Shown here: one piece after another, positions 20,028-28,733 of the stretch
Layout of the letters: every line of letters begins with the position of its first letter
Position numbering within the stretch: the stretch's first letter is position 1
Position numbers and translations under genes: made by a program
The notes under the pieces: generated by a model
The model's database searches: none
What the model saw: the letters and a program-made list of their open reading frames with translations, nothing else
Told to the model about the DNA's origin: nothing
Origin: an uncultured Clostridia bacterium
GTDB lineage: Bacteria > Bacillota > Clostridia > TANB77 > CAG-508
Direction of reading: 5' to 3'
Length of the DNA stretch: 64,000 nucleotides
Assembly (NCBI GenBank): GCA_934121885.1
Contig: CAKOVH010000005.1
Coordinates: forward strand, 21,506 to 85,505

Positions 20028-21023
20028 TTAGAATTTTAATATATATTCTGGATTAATAGTTCTTCCATCTCTTATAACCTCAAAATGTAAATGTGGGCCA
20101 GTTGCTCTACCAGTTGAACCAACCTCTGCTATTTTTTGCCCTTGCTTTATTTTAGCTCCTTCTTTTACAACAATTTTACTGCAATGTGCATATCTTGTAA
20201 GAACTTCTCCATTTGTTATTTCTACATGCTTTCCATAATCGCCTTCTGATGATACAAGACTTACTGTTCCTTCCATTGCTGCATATATTGCAGTTCCAGT
20301 ATTTGCCCCTATATCAATTCCTTTATGATTTGCAGATACAATTTCTGTTGCTTCTCTTGATCCATATCTTGATGTAATTACGCCTTTAAGTGGCAATTTA
20401 AAGCTATACTTTTCTTTTACATATTCTGCATCAATTTCCATTTGTGACTTGTCTTTTTTTTCTGTACCCTCATCTGCAGATGCCTCTTCTACTTCATTTG
20501 TCTCTGCACCTCCAATTCCAACAGCTTCTTCATTTTTCGTTTCTTCTTTATTTTCGCTTTCATTTTTATTTACATCATTATTGTCTGTTTTATTTTCTAC
20601 AGTATTTACAGAATTTTCATTCTTTACGTTATTAGCATCCGTATTCTCCACAGTATTTTCAGTAGTATTTGTATTTACTTCACTTCCTACTCCTGGGAAC
20701 TTATCTTTATTATCGTTCCAGAATGTGCAGATGCTATCATAAACCTTACCGAAATTTATATCATAAGATAACATTTCCTTTGTTTTTTTCATTACATCTT
20801 CTGAAAATATATAATTCGTATTTTTTATTAAATAAAAAATAACATAAATAACAGAGCATATTGCAAGTTGTAAAGTCATCTTTTTAAATAACGAAAATTT
20901 AGGCTTGCTACTATTTACATAGTTTCCAGATACTCTAACTCCACTACTCACATTTGCTCTTCTTCTTTGATAAATTTCTTCTGCTCTTCTAATTTTATCT
21001 TCTTGGCTTAGTATTCTTTCCAT
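20028..21023 (-). CDS. spoIVFA: SpoIVFA-like membrane protein with M23/LytM domain
   Basis: SpoIVFA holds SpoIVFB inactive until the forespore signal arrives. The order here is a basic cytoplasmic N-terminus, one membrane helix (about residues 48-65), a long low-complexity Asn/Glu/Thr-rich linker, and a C-terminal LytM domain. That domain reads GVITSRYGSRE, NHKGIDIGANTGT and GPHLHFEVIRDG. The HKGID and HLHF metal positions are present, so peptidase activity is possible, though SpoIVFA itself is regulatory. The ATG at 21023 follows AGAGGTG and is preferred over 21068. Confidence 0.75.
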   Translation of the reverse strand: MERILSQEDKIRRAEEIYQRRRANVSSGVRVSGNYVNSSKPKFSLFKKMTLQLAICSVIYVIFYLIKNTNYIFSEDVMKKTKEMLSYDINFGKVYDSICTFWNDNKDKFPGVGSEVNTNTTENTVENTDANNVKNENSVNTVENKTDNNDVNKNESENKEETKNEEAVGIGGAETNEVEEASADEGTEKKDKSQMEIDAEYVKEKYSFKLPLKGVITSRYGSREATEIVSANHKGIDIGANTGTAIYAAMEGTVSLVSSEGDYGKHVEITNGEVLTRYAHCSKIVVKEGAKIKQGQKIAEVGSTGRATGPHLHFEVIRDGRTINPEYILKF

Positions 21024-21093
21024 AATAAAAACACCTCTTCCTTTGTTGTTTTTTAATGTATATGTCAATTTGAGGTGTTTTATTACTATTAAA

Positions 21094-21459
21094 TTATATT
21101 ACACTTATAATAATGCTTATAAATGTTGCTATACCTAGCAATATATTTAGTTTTATAGATTGTTTATACTTTTTTTCTAATTTCTTTACATTGTTTTTCC
21201 ACTTTGGGGATTTTGTTTCTAAATTTGATAAATAATTATTTACAACAAGTTCTGCTTCTTTTATAATATACTCCTTCGTATTATCTGCAGTTTTACCTGT
21301 TTTTTTATTTTGCTTATCCACATTATCCCCTTTAATATCATCTGCATATTGATATTTTTTCACTTTTTTATTTTCTTTTAATACAACAATAGCCTCATCA
21401 ACTAAATTTGATGGCAAATTTCTAAGCACAATGATATTTTTCATATTACTAATATTCAT
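21094..21459 (-). CDS. Small tail-anchored protein of unknown function
   Basis: The product has a charged, mostly helical body followed by a single C-terminal hydrophobic segment (ILLGIATFISIIISVI), suggesting a tail-anchored membrane protein. The start is set at 21459, after GGAGGAAATGAT; a longer frame begins at 21504. It lies between yyaC and the spoIVFA-like gene, so a sporulation role is possible by context only. Confidence 0.6.
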   Translation of the reverse strand: MNISNMKNIIVLRNLPSNLVDEAIVVLKENKKVKKYQYADDIKGDNVDKQNKKTGKTADNTKEYIIKEAELVVNNYLSNLETKSPKWKNNVKKLEKKYKQSIKLNILLGIATFISIIISVI

Positions 21460-21515
21460 ATCATTTCCTCCACAATTTATATTCTTTATATAAATTTTTG
21501 CCATCTTTTATAATT

Positions 21516-22002
21516 CTATACAATTTTTATTTCATCTACAATGTTACATATTTTATCTGTAACTTGATTTGCTAAGTTTATTACAAAATCCCTTCTTACA
21601 TTTTTTAAAATATATTTATTTTCATCAAAAGAATTTCCAACCTTACCTACAATTCCTTTTACATATATATGAGATTTACATTCTATCCCACTTCCAAGAG
21701 ATGATCCTATATTAAAATCTCCCTTTCCTATAAATACACTTTCTTTAAAGTTTTTTTCGCTAAGTGCTGCATCCACGGCAATTATAAATGGATATACATA
21801 TCTTTTTATTTCCTTTTCAAAAACATAACCTGCATTTTTCATATCTAAGCACTTTTTTGTTCCGTCCATAAATAACTATTCTTTCATTGTTTAATCTTTT
21901 ATTTAGTAAGTCTCCTACAATTGGTCCTACTGAATCTCCAACCAAACTACAAGTTCCAATACATAATATTATAATATTTGTATACTCTAATTTTTCTAAC
22001 AT
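21516..22002 (-). CDS. yyaC: YyaC-family spore protein (DUF1256), +1 frameshift
   Basis: YyaC proteins are sporulation proteins related to the germination protease fold. The first frame gives IIILCIGTCSLVGDSVGPIVGD, the family's GTDxxxGDxxGP motif, and ends IVIYG. Frame 0 then reads CGG AAC and runs to a stop 17 codons further on. Skipping the C restores GTKKCLDMKNA followed by YPFIIAVDAALS, the conserved second half. The joined product is 161 residues. The ATG at 22002 has AGAGGTG upstream. Without the shift the protein loses its second conserved half. Confidence 0.85.
21861..21864 (-). other. +1 frameshift site 3 (CGGA in yyaC)
   Basis: Frame 0 is TAT GGA CGG AAC. Omitting the C at 21864 gives TAT GGA GGA ACA, after which the conserved PFIIAVDA block is in frame. 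Confidence 0.85.
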
Positions 22003-22024
22003 TTAAGCACCTCTTTTTTGCATT

Positions 22025-22270
22025 TTATTCTCTATGTGTTGCAATTATGATGCTAATGTTTTTATCTTTATTATACTTTTTTATAATATCCTCTGAAAAA
22101 CTTGCTATTTCATCAGATACAACAACCATTCTATAATCTTTTTTTACAAGTTCACTTATTTTTTCATCTGTTGTTTCTGGATCTTCTATTTTATATACAT
22201 CAAACCCTAATGCTTCTGGCATTTTAAAACTATTTATATCATTTTTGTATTTTATCCATGATATTTTCAA
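22025..22270 (-). CDS. Small protein resembling V-ATPase subunit F
   Basis: The 81-residue sequence contains ALGFDVYKIEDPE, then KKDYRMVVVSDEIA and ISIIIATHR. This layout is reminiscent of the ATP-synthase F/14-kDa subunit fold. No other V-ATPase subunits are nearby, so it is probably a stand-alone relative. The call is tentative. Confidence 0.45.
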   Translation of the reverse strand: MKISWIKYKNDINSFKMPEALGFDVYKIEDPETTDEKISELVKKDYRMVVVSDEIASFSEDIIKKYNKDKNISIIIATHRE

Positions 22271-22322
22271 ATCTTATCACCTTCTGTATTTTAGTTTCTG
22301 CCTTTTTTAGTATTTTATGCAA

Positions 22323-22350
22323 AAAATAAGGTAGTTTCCTACCTTATTTT
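22323..22350 (-). terminator. Terminator after the DUF4116 gene
   Basis: A perfect 12-base stem AAAATAAGGTAG / CTACCTTATTTT with a four-base loop, just past the stop on the minus strand. Confidence 0.85.
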
Positions 22351-22353
22351 CAT

Positions 22354-22863
22354 TTATCCTATAGCATTTTTTACATCCTCATCTTCATATAAATTTGGAT
22401 CTGAAATATACATTTTTGCTCTTTTATCACTTTGAATTGCAACAATTACAATATCTTTTTTCGCACGAAGTCTTTTACTTGCATATTTTAAAATAAGTCC
22501 CTTATTTTTTACAGCTTCATACACTACTTCATCATCATCTCTTAGTTCTTCTGATGCATAATAAAGTTCTTGCCCATTTATTTTTACACCTTCCATTACA
22601 AGTTCCCTATCTGCTCTTAATCTTTCACTTGCATAGCATACTGTCCATCCAACTTTTTTTACAGAAAGCATAACTACTTCTTTATCATCTTTTAATCTAT
22701 TACTTGCAAACTCAAGCGCATTACCATCTTGCTTAATTGCTTCCATTACCACTTCTTTATCATCTTTTAGTTCTGAAGATGCATAATCTAATAAACACCC
22801 TTTATTTTTTACCATTTCTAAAACATATTCTTTATCATTTTTCTTTGTTTCATCAAATTCCAT
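22354..22863 (-). CDS. DUF4116 repeat protein
   Basis: Five tandem repeats of about 23-25 residues fill the 169-residue protein. Each follows the pattern DDKEVVMEAIKQDGNALEFAS-x-x-L, the DUF4116 signature. Function is unknown; such repeats are often in surface or interaction proteins. The start overlaps the end of the P-type ATPase gene by 11 bases, suggesting coupled translation. Confidence 0.8.
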   Translation of the reverse strand: MEFDETKKNDKEYVLEMVKNKGCLLDYASSELKDDKEVVMEAIKQDGNALEFASNRLKDDKEVVMLSVKKVGWTVCYASERLRADRELVMEGVKINGQELYYASEELRDDDEVVYEAVKNKGLILKYASKRLRAKKDIVIVAIQSDKRAKMYISDPNLYEDEDVKNAIG

Positions 22864-25225
22864 TTTTCATATTTCTCCTTCTTATTTTACCCAAAACTTC
22901 ACTTGATATTAAGTTAAATATAATAAATATACATATTGTTGTTAGCATAAGCATCCATATTTTAAACATATACTGAACATCTACTACAATAGAAAACCAG
23001 TTATTAAATACATAACAGCATACTGTAAATATAAGCACTAATACAACTAATAAAGTTGCTCTTAAAGCATTAAATGGTCTTGATATTTTAATTAACAATA
23101 AAAATCCTGTTAATACTGTTAAAAATACGCATACACTTGAATAGATTTCTGATGGGAAATTACATACTCTATTTACGCATACCATAATAATTATATTTGT
23201 AATAACTGTTAAGGCTGTTGGAAGTGCTTTACTTATAACATTTCCAATAAACCTTCCTTTTACTCTTTCTTTATTTGGCTCTAAAGCTAGAACAAATGAA
23301 GGTATTCCAATACATACAAGTGATATTAAACTTAGCTGTATTGGCATAAATGGATATTTAGCACTAATGATTACAAATAATATTGCAAGAACTGTTGAAT
23401 ATATTGTTTTAGTTAAGAAAAGTGATGCTGAACGCTCTAAATTATTTATTGTTCTTCTTCCTTCTGCTACTATTTTAGGCATTGATGCAAAGTTTGAATC
23501 TAATAATACTATTTGTGATACATTTCTTGCTGCATCACTTCCACTTGCCATTGCAATACTGCAATCTGCTTCTTTTAAAGCAATAATATCATTTACACCA
23601 TCACCGGTCATCGCAACAGTGTGACCATCTGACTGCATAGCCTTAACAAGTTCTTTCTTTTGGTTTGGTGTTACTCTTCCAAAAACTTTGTATTTTTTAC
23701 TTGCTTCTTTTAAAGCTTCTTCATCTTCTAAAGTTGTACAGTCAATATATTTTTCATATCCTTCTACACCAGCTCTTTTTGCGATTTTAGAAACAGTAAC
23801 TGGATTATCTCCAGATATAATTCGTATATCAACACCTTGCTCTTTAAAATATTTTAAAGTTTCTTCAGCATTTTCTCTTATTTTATCTGTAATTAGTACA
23901 AATCCTAAAACTTCAATGTCTTCTGGCAATTCTTTATCTTTAAATGAATTTTTAGAATGTGCTAGTAAAATTACTCTATAATCATTTGCATATTCATTTA
24001 TTTCTTCTTGATATTCCTCAGCTTTTTCTTTAAGAATAAATTCTGTTGCACCTATAATATAGCTTCCTTTATCTTTAAACTCTATTCCTGACCATTTTTT
24101 TTGTGATGAAAATGGCACTGTTTTTTCTACATTCCAAATTTGTTTTATCTTTTCTTCATTAAATCCATCTCTTATTGCATTTATGGTTGCATTGTTATCT
24201 TCCGAATATTTACCAATTACTGCTAATATTTCTTCAAATTCTTCATTACTTATGCTTTCTGGAACTATTTTATTTACTTCCATTTTTCCTTCAGTAATTG
24301 TTCCTGTCTTGTCTAAGCATAAAGTATCAACTCTTGCAAGTGTTTCTATACAATATAGCTCTTGTACTAATACTTTACTTTTTGAAAGCCTAATTACACT
24401 TACAGCCAATACCGTGCTTGTAAGAAGAATTAAGCCTTCTGGTATCATGCCAATTATTGCTGCAACTGTATGTATTACAGCATCTTTATAATTTCCACCA
24501 TCAATATTGCATTGATTAAAAAATAGTAACAAACCTATTGGGATAATTAAAATAGATACTGTTTTAATTATCTTATTAAGAGATGTCATAATTTCTGATT
24601 TTGCTTTTTTTATGTACTTTGTTTCTTTTGATATTTTTGAAGTAAAATTTTCCTCTCCAATATGTTCAACCTTTGCTAAGCCCTTACCACTTACAATAAA
24701 ACTACCAGATAAAACCATATCTCCTTCTTTTTTTAGAATATGGTCTGCTTCTCCTGTAATAAAAGATTCGTCTACCTCAATTTCTCCTTGCATTAAAATA
24801 CAATCTGTTACTACTTGGTTACCAGTTTCAAAGCTTATTATGTCATCTAAAACAATTTCATCAATTGCAATTTTTTTACTTTCTCCACCTCGTATGCAAT
24901 TTACCTTTGTATTTGATATTAAAGATAATTTATCTATAATTCTTTTTGAATGAATTTCTTGTATTGTACTTATCGCTGTATTTATTATTATTATAAAAAT
25001 AAATAACATATTTTTGTATTCGCCAACTGAAAATACAGCTGCAGCTAAAAATAAGTTTATTAAGTTAAATATTGTAAAAAAATTACTAACAATAATTGTT
25101 TTTATACTTTTAGTAGGCACATTTGTATCGTAGTTTACAAGATTTTCTTTTATTCTTTCATCAACTTGGCTACTGCTTAGTCCATCTTTTATATCTGGAT
25201 TATATCTTTTTGTATTTTCTTTCAT
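22853..25225 (-). CDS. P-type cation ATPase, CtpE-like
   Basis: A membrane cation pump of 790 residues. The phosphorylation motif is CLDKTGTITEG, the actuator loop has ITGEADHI, and the hinge is MTGDGVNDIIALKEADCSIAMASGSDAA. The fourth helix reads IPEGLILLTST, close to the PEGL pattern of CtpE-type calcium transporters rather than heavy-metal pumps. No N-terminal metal-binding domain is present. Ion specificity is inferred. Confidence 0.88.
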   Translation of the reverse strand: MKENTKRYNPDIKDGLSSSQVDERIKENLVNYDTNVPTKSIKTIIVSNFFTIFNLINLFLAAAVFSVGEYKNMLFIFIIIINTAISTIQEIHSKRIIDKLSLISNTKVNCIRGGESKKIAIDEIVLDDIISFETGNQVVTDCILMQGEIEVDESFITGEADHILKKEGDMVLSGSFIVSGKGLAKVEHIGEENFTSKISKETKYIKKAKSEIMTSLNKIIKTVSILIIPIGLLLFFNQCNIDGGNYKDAVIHTVAAIIGMIPEGLILLTSTVLAVSVIRLSKSKVLVQELYCIETLARVDTLCLDKTGTITEGKMEVNKIVPESISNEEFEEILAVIGKYSEDNNATINAIRDGFNEEKIKQIWNVEKTVPFSSQKKWSGIEFKDKGSYIIGATEFILKEKAEEYQEEINEYANDYRVILLAHSKNSFKDKELPEDIEVLGFVLITDKIRENAEETLKYFKEQGVDIRIISGDNPVTVSKIAKRAGVEGYEKYIDCTTLEDEEALKEASKKYKVFGRVTPNQKKELVKAMQSDGHTVAMTGDGVNDIIALKEADCSIAMASGSDAARNVSQIVLLDSNFASMPKIVAEGRRTINNLERSASLFLTKTIYSTVLAILFVIISAKYPFMPIQLSLISLVCIGIPSFVLALEPNKERVKGRFIGNVISKALPTALTVITNIIIMVCVNRVCNFPSEIYSSVCVFLTVLTGFLLLIKISRPFNALRATLLVVLVLIFTVCCYVFNNWFSIVVDVQYMFKIWMLMLTTICIFIIFNLISSEVLGKIRRRNMKNGI

Positions 25226-25296
25226 TTTACCACCATTTTTACTACATTTTAATATAACTATTTTATCATATGTTTTTTACTTGTCAAATGCATACC

Positions 25297-25566
25297 TTAA
25301 ATGGTATTTAAGATAATTTGCAATATTACAAGTAGCCCTGCTCCCGGTATTCCAAGCAAGCCAACAAAAATAGAAGTTATAATATTAAGACCAATATGAA
25401 AGCCAAAATTTGCTCCAATTATATTGATTATAAATATTAAAACTCCTCCTAATATAGAATTTAATATTAGTTTAAATACACTTTTAAATGGTAAAACAAA
25501 TATTTTACCAAATATAAATAAAAAAATAATACATGCTAAAAAAGTTATAACACTATTAAAATCCAA
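25297..25566 (-). CDS. bofA: BofA-like inhibitor of pro-sigma-K processing
   Basis: BofA is an integral membrane protein that keeps the SpoIVFB protease off. This 89-residue protein has three or four hydrophobic segments and the family core SVFKLILNSILGGVLIF, FGFHIGLNIIT and GLLGIPGAGLLVIL. It follows yaaL, as in Bacillus. Together with the SpoIVFA/SpoIVFB-like genes it points to a sigma-K checkpoint. Confidence 0.88.
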   Translation of the reverse strand: MDFNSVITFLACIIFLFIFGKIFVLPFKSVFKLILNSILGGVLIFIINIIGANFGFHIGLNIITSIFVGLLGIPGAGLLVILQIILNTI

Positions 25567-25614
25567 GTATAATCACCCTTTCACTCTTATTTTATGATTA
25601 CACCTGGACAAATA

Positions 25615-25890
25615 TTACTGTGCTTTATTATTTTTTATATATATTTCATTTACCATATCTAAAGCAATTCCTCTTTTTCTTGCTTTTTTCATTAAATAAT
25701 CAAGTTTCGTTTGATTTGCTTTAATTTGATATGCATAATAATCTATTAAATCATCTTCAGCAAATTCAAAATTTTTATGTGCCAAATTTAATTCTTGTTT
25801 AGTTTTTATAACGCTAACTATAAGCTCTAATTCTTTTTCTTCATCACTTTTAGCTACAACACTGGTTTCTTTTACATATTCTTCTGACAT
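25615..25890 (-). CDS. yaaL: DUF2508 (YaaL) family protein
   Basis: A 91-residue soluble helical protein with the family segment IKTKQELNLAHKNFEFAEDDLIDYYAYQIKANQTKLDYLMKKAR split across its centre. In Firmicutes yaaL is found between recR and bofA; here it precedes bofA. Function unknown. Confidence 0.82.
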   Translation of the reverse strand: MSEEYVKETSVVAKSDEEKELELIVSVIKTKQELNLAHKNFEFAEDDLIDYYAYQIKANQTKLDYLMKKARKRGIALDMVNEIYIKNNKAQ

Positions 25891-26049
25891 TATACCTATT
25901 CTCCTATTTTCCTATTTTCCATTTCTATTATTATATGCTTTTATTTGTAATATATTCATATTTTTGCCATTTATCAGTATTAATCGCAATTTATCTATTG
26001 CTTTTTTTGAACTTCGTGTTAAAATATAATAGTAGCAAGGAGGAATATT

Positions 26050-27336
26050 ATGATAGATATTAAATTTTTAAGAGAAAATCCTGAATTAGTAAAAGAAAAT
26101 ATTAAAAAGAAATTTCAAGACCATAAACTTCATTTAGTTGACGAAGTTATTGATTTAGATACAAAAAATAGAGCTACAAAGCTAAATGGTGACGACTTAA
26201 GAATGAAAAGAAATTCTTTAAGTAGTGAAATTGGAAACTTAATGAAAAATGGAAAAAAAGAAGAAGCTGAAGAAATAAAAAAACAAGTTCAAGAAATAAA
26301 TTCTAAACTTGAAGAAAACGAAAAATTAGAAGAAGAATATGCAAATCAAATAAAAGAAAGAATGATGAAAATCCCTAATATCATTCATGAATCTGTTCCT
26401 ATTGGTGAAGATGATAGTAAAAATGTCGAAATTCAAAAATATGGAGAGCCTGTTGTTCCTTCATACGAAGTTCCATATCATGCAGATATAATGGAAAGGT
26501 TAAATGGTATTGATTTAGACTCAGCAAGAAGAGTTGCAGGTAATGGATTTTATTATTTAATGGGCGATATAGCAAGATTACACTCTGCAGTTCTTTCTTA
26601 TGCAAGAGATTTTATGATAAATAAGGGTTTTACATATTGCATTCCACCTTATATGATTCGTAGCGATGTTGTAACAGGTGTTATGAGCTTCGAAGAAATG
26701 GATGCAATGATGTATAAAATTGAAGGAGAAGATTTATATTTAATTGGTACAAGCGAACATTCAATGATTGGTAAATTTAAAGATCAAATATTACCAAAAC
26801 AAGAAGTTCCATATACTATGACATCTTACTCTCCTTGTTTTAGAAAAGAAAAAGGTGCCCATGGTATTGAAGAGCGTGGTGTGTACCGTATACATCAATT
26901 TGAAAAACAAGAAATGATAGTTGTATGTGAACCTGAAGATAGTTGGAATTGGTATGATAAATTATGGTCATATACAGTAGAATTGTTTAGAAGTATGGAT
27001 ATTCCAGTTCGTACTCTTGAATGTTGTAGTGGTGATTTAGCAGATCTAAAAGCTAAAAGCTGTGATGTTGAAGCATGGAGTCCAAGACAACAAAAATACT
27101 TTGAAGTTGGTAGCTGCTCTAACTTAACAGATGCGCAAGCAAGACGACTTGGAATTCGTATTAAAGGTGAAAAAGGAAACTATTATGCACATACATTAAA
27201 TAATACTGTAGTTGCTCCACCTCGTATGTTAATTGCACTTTTAGAGAACAACTATAATGAAGATGGAAGTGTTAATATTCCAAAAGTTTTACGTCCATAT
27301 ATGGGTGGAACTGAAAAATTAATACCTAAAAAATAA
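26050..27336 (+). CDS. serS: Seryl-tRNA synthetase
   Basis: It charges tRNA-Ser and supplies the substrate for selenocysteine. The N-terminus is the long antiparallel coiled coil (residues about 28-105) that grips the tRNA arm. Class II motifs follow: SPCFRKEKGAHGIEERGVYRIHQFEKQE (motif 2 region) and NTVVAPPRMLIALLENN (motif 3). AAGGAGG precedes the start. The leader is short with no T-box. Confidence 0.97.
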   Translation: MIDIKFLRENPELVKENIKKKFQDHKLHLVDEVIDLDTKNRATKLNGDDLRMKRNSLSSEIGNLMKNGKKEEAEEIKKQVQEINSKLEENEKLEEEYANQIKERMMKIPNIIHESVPIGEDDSKNVEIQKYGEPVVPSYEVPYHADIMERLNGIDLDSARRVAGNGFYYLMGDIARLHSAVLSYARDFMINKGFTYCIPPYMIRSDVVTGVMSFEEMDAMMYKIEGEDLYLIGTSEHSMIGKFKDQILPKQEVPYTMTSYSPCFRKEKGAHGIEERGVYRIHQFEKQEMIVVCEPEDSWNWYDKLWSYTVELFRSMDIPVRTLECCSGDLADLKAKSCDVEAWSPRQQKYFEVGSCSNLTDAQARRLGIRIKGEKGNYYAHTLNNTVVAPPRMLIALLENNYNEDGSVNIPKVLRPYMGGTEKLIPKK

Positions 27337-27352
27337 ATTATTATATTAATTA

Positions 27353-27461
27353 CATATAGTATAGTCAATTATAATTAATTTTTCTATGACTTGCCGTAAG
27401 CTTAAAAAGCTTACAAACTGCGCGTCATCTCAAAATTAATTATAATTGACTTATATATGTT
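27353..27461. repeat. Long nested palindrome between serS and engB
   Basis: Perfect 20-base outer arms lie at 27363-27382 and 27432-27451, extended outward by imperfect ACATATA pairs. Inside, ATGAC/GTCAT and then GTAAGCTT/AAGCTTAC form a nested stem. It could be a decayed miniature element, a cruciform or a stable RNA hairpin; no coding capacity is seen. Confidence 0.8.
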
Positions 27462-27489
27462 TTTTACTTTATAAGGAGAATTTATATTT

Positions 27490-28071
27490 ATGATTATAAA
27501 AAATGCAGAATTTAAAATTTCAGCTGTTAGTCCTAAACAGTATCCATCAGATTGTCTTCCAGAAATTGTTTTAGTTGGAAAATCTAATGTTGGAAAATCT
27601 TCTTTTATAAATACAATGCTTAACAGAAAAAAACTTGCAAGAACAAGTAGTGAACCTGGAAAAACAAGACAAATTAATTTTTACAATGTTAATGATAGTT
27701 TTTATTTTGTAGACTTACCTGGATATGGATTTAGCAAAATGTCAAAGGTTGAACAAGAAAAAGTTGGAGCATTTATTGAAGAATATTTACAAAATAGCAA
27801 AAATATTGCTCTTATTGTATTTTTAATTGATATTAGACATAACCCTACTGAAAATGATAAATTAATGTATAACTACGCAATACAAACTAAAAAACCATTT
27901 ATTATAATTGCAAATAAAGCTGATAAAATTGCTGTAACTAAAGTAGATGATAGCGTAAAAGCTTTGCAAGATATTTTAAATCCTTTGCACGATTTAACCT
28001 TTATACCATTTTCATCAGAAAGAAAAATATATACAGATACAGCTTGGCAACACCTTGAACAATATATTTGA
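27490..28071 (+). CDS. engB: Ribosome biogenesis GTPase EngB/YsxC
   Basis: An essential GTPase for 50S assembly. Motifs are GKSNVGKSSFIN (G1), the G2 region with EPGKTRQINFY, DLPGYGFSK (G3) and ANKADK (G4), ending in FSSE. Its length of 193 residues is typical. AAGGAG lies about eight bases upstream of the ATG. Its stop codon overlaps the promoter of the next gene. Confidence 0.95.
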   Translation: MIIKNAEFKISAVSPKQYPSDCLPEIVLVGKSNVGKSSFINTMLNRKKLARTSSEPGKTRQINFYNVNDSFYFVDLPGYGFSKMSKVEQEKVGAFIEEYLQNSKNIALIVFLIDIRHNPTENDKLMYNYAIQTKKPFIIIANKADKIAVTKVDDSVKALQDILNPLHDLTFIPFSSERKIYTDTAWQHLEQYI

Positions 28072-28096
28072 CAAAATTCGACAAATATAATATAAT
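28068..28096 (+). promoter_or_regulatory. Consensus promoter for the 96-residue GC-rich gene
   Basis: TTGACA at 28068-28073 and TATAAT at 28091-28096 are separated by exactly 17 bases. The -35 box overlaps the end of engB. Confidence 0.8.
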
Positions 28097-28155
28097 TAGA
28101 TAACTAGGCGCAATTCCGCGTCTATTATAAATAATTAATATGGAGGTTTACTTTT

Positions 28156-28446
28156 ATGGTAAAAGTAACAAGCACCCGGGCACACGCATCCATCAAGAAG
28201 AATGTAACAGTCTTTAAGTTCATCTTCGAAGATGAAGATTCCGCTAGGAAATTCATCGAGATGGCGAACGGCAAGGAACATGTGGATTATGCTCTGCATC
28301 CGCGTGCATACTACCACAACGAAGGTTCAAAAAAAACCGAAGTTCTCGTTAAGAGTTCCACCGGTTCGACGCTCTACAATCTGAACCTGCTTCACAGCTT
28401 ATCTGCTGAAGCAGAAAAGCTTGGTGGAGTGCAGATGCACATCTAA
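28156..28446 (+). CDS. GC-rich orphan gene, function unknown
   Basis: A 96-residue soluble protein with no family I recognise. Its codons favour G/C endings (AAG, ATC, CTG, GCG), unlike every neighbour. It has its own perfect promoter, a strong TGGAGG site and a terminator at 28511. An in-frame CGG follows ACC at codon 8, one of three sense CGG codons in the window. If CGG shifted frame here, translation would stop about 10 codons later. Recent acquisition from a GC-richer donor is the likely origin. Confidence 0.7.
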   Translation: MVKVTSTRAHASIKKNVTVFKFIFEDEDSARKFIEMANGKEHVDYALHPRAYYHNEGSKKTEVLVKSSTGSTLYNLNLLHSLSAEAEKLGGVQMHI

Positions 28447-28510
28447 GCAATCTTCTTCATGTAATGGCTTTTTGTCCATTACACGATTGTCCTCCCTATT
28501 ATTTGATTTT

Positions 28511-28532
28511 GGCGTTCCCTATTGGGAACGCC
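28511..28532 (+). terminator. Terminator after the GC-rich gene
   Basis: GGCGTTCCC / GGGAACGCC perfect nine-base stem with a TATT loop, followed by a T-rich tract on the plus strand. Confidence 0.85.
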
Positions 28533-28539
28533 TCTTCTT

Positions 28540-28719
28540 TTATTTTTCTATTTTTTTTATAATCATTTTTAAAGCTTTTGGTCTTTCTATCATAATTATA
28601 TGTCCACAACCTAAACACTTTAATTTAAAATCTACCCCTATACGGGTAATTTCCCATAATTTACTTCCACATGGGTGTATCTTTTTTGTTTGTACAATAT
28701 CTCCTATATTATATTCCAT
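28540..28719 (-). CDS. DUF951 (YyzM-like) small protein
   Basis: A 59-residue product. It carries the DUF951 signature: NIGDIVQTKKIHPCGSKLWE, then FKLKCLGCGH. The three cysteines in HPCG and CLGCG suggest a metal site. GAGGAG precedes the ATG. It follows gltX with a 14-base gap on the same strand, so it is probably co-transcribed. The family's function is not known. Confidence 0.88.
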   Translation of the reverse strand: MEYNIGDIVQTKKIHPCGSKLWEITRIGVDFKLKCLGCGHIIMIERPKALKMIIKKIEK

Positions 28720-28733
28720 ACAAACTCCTCTTC

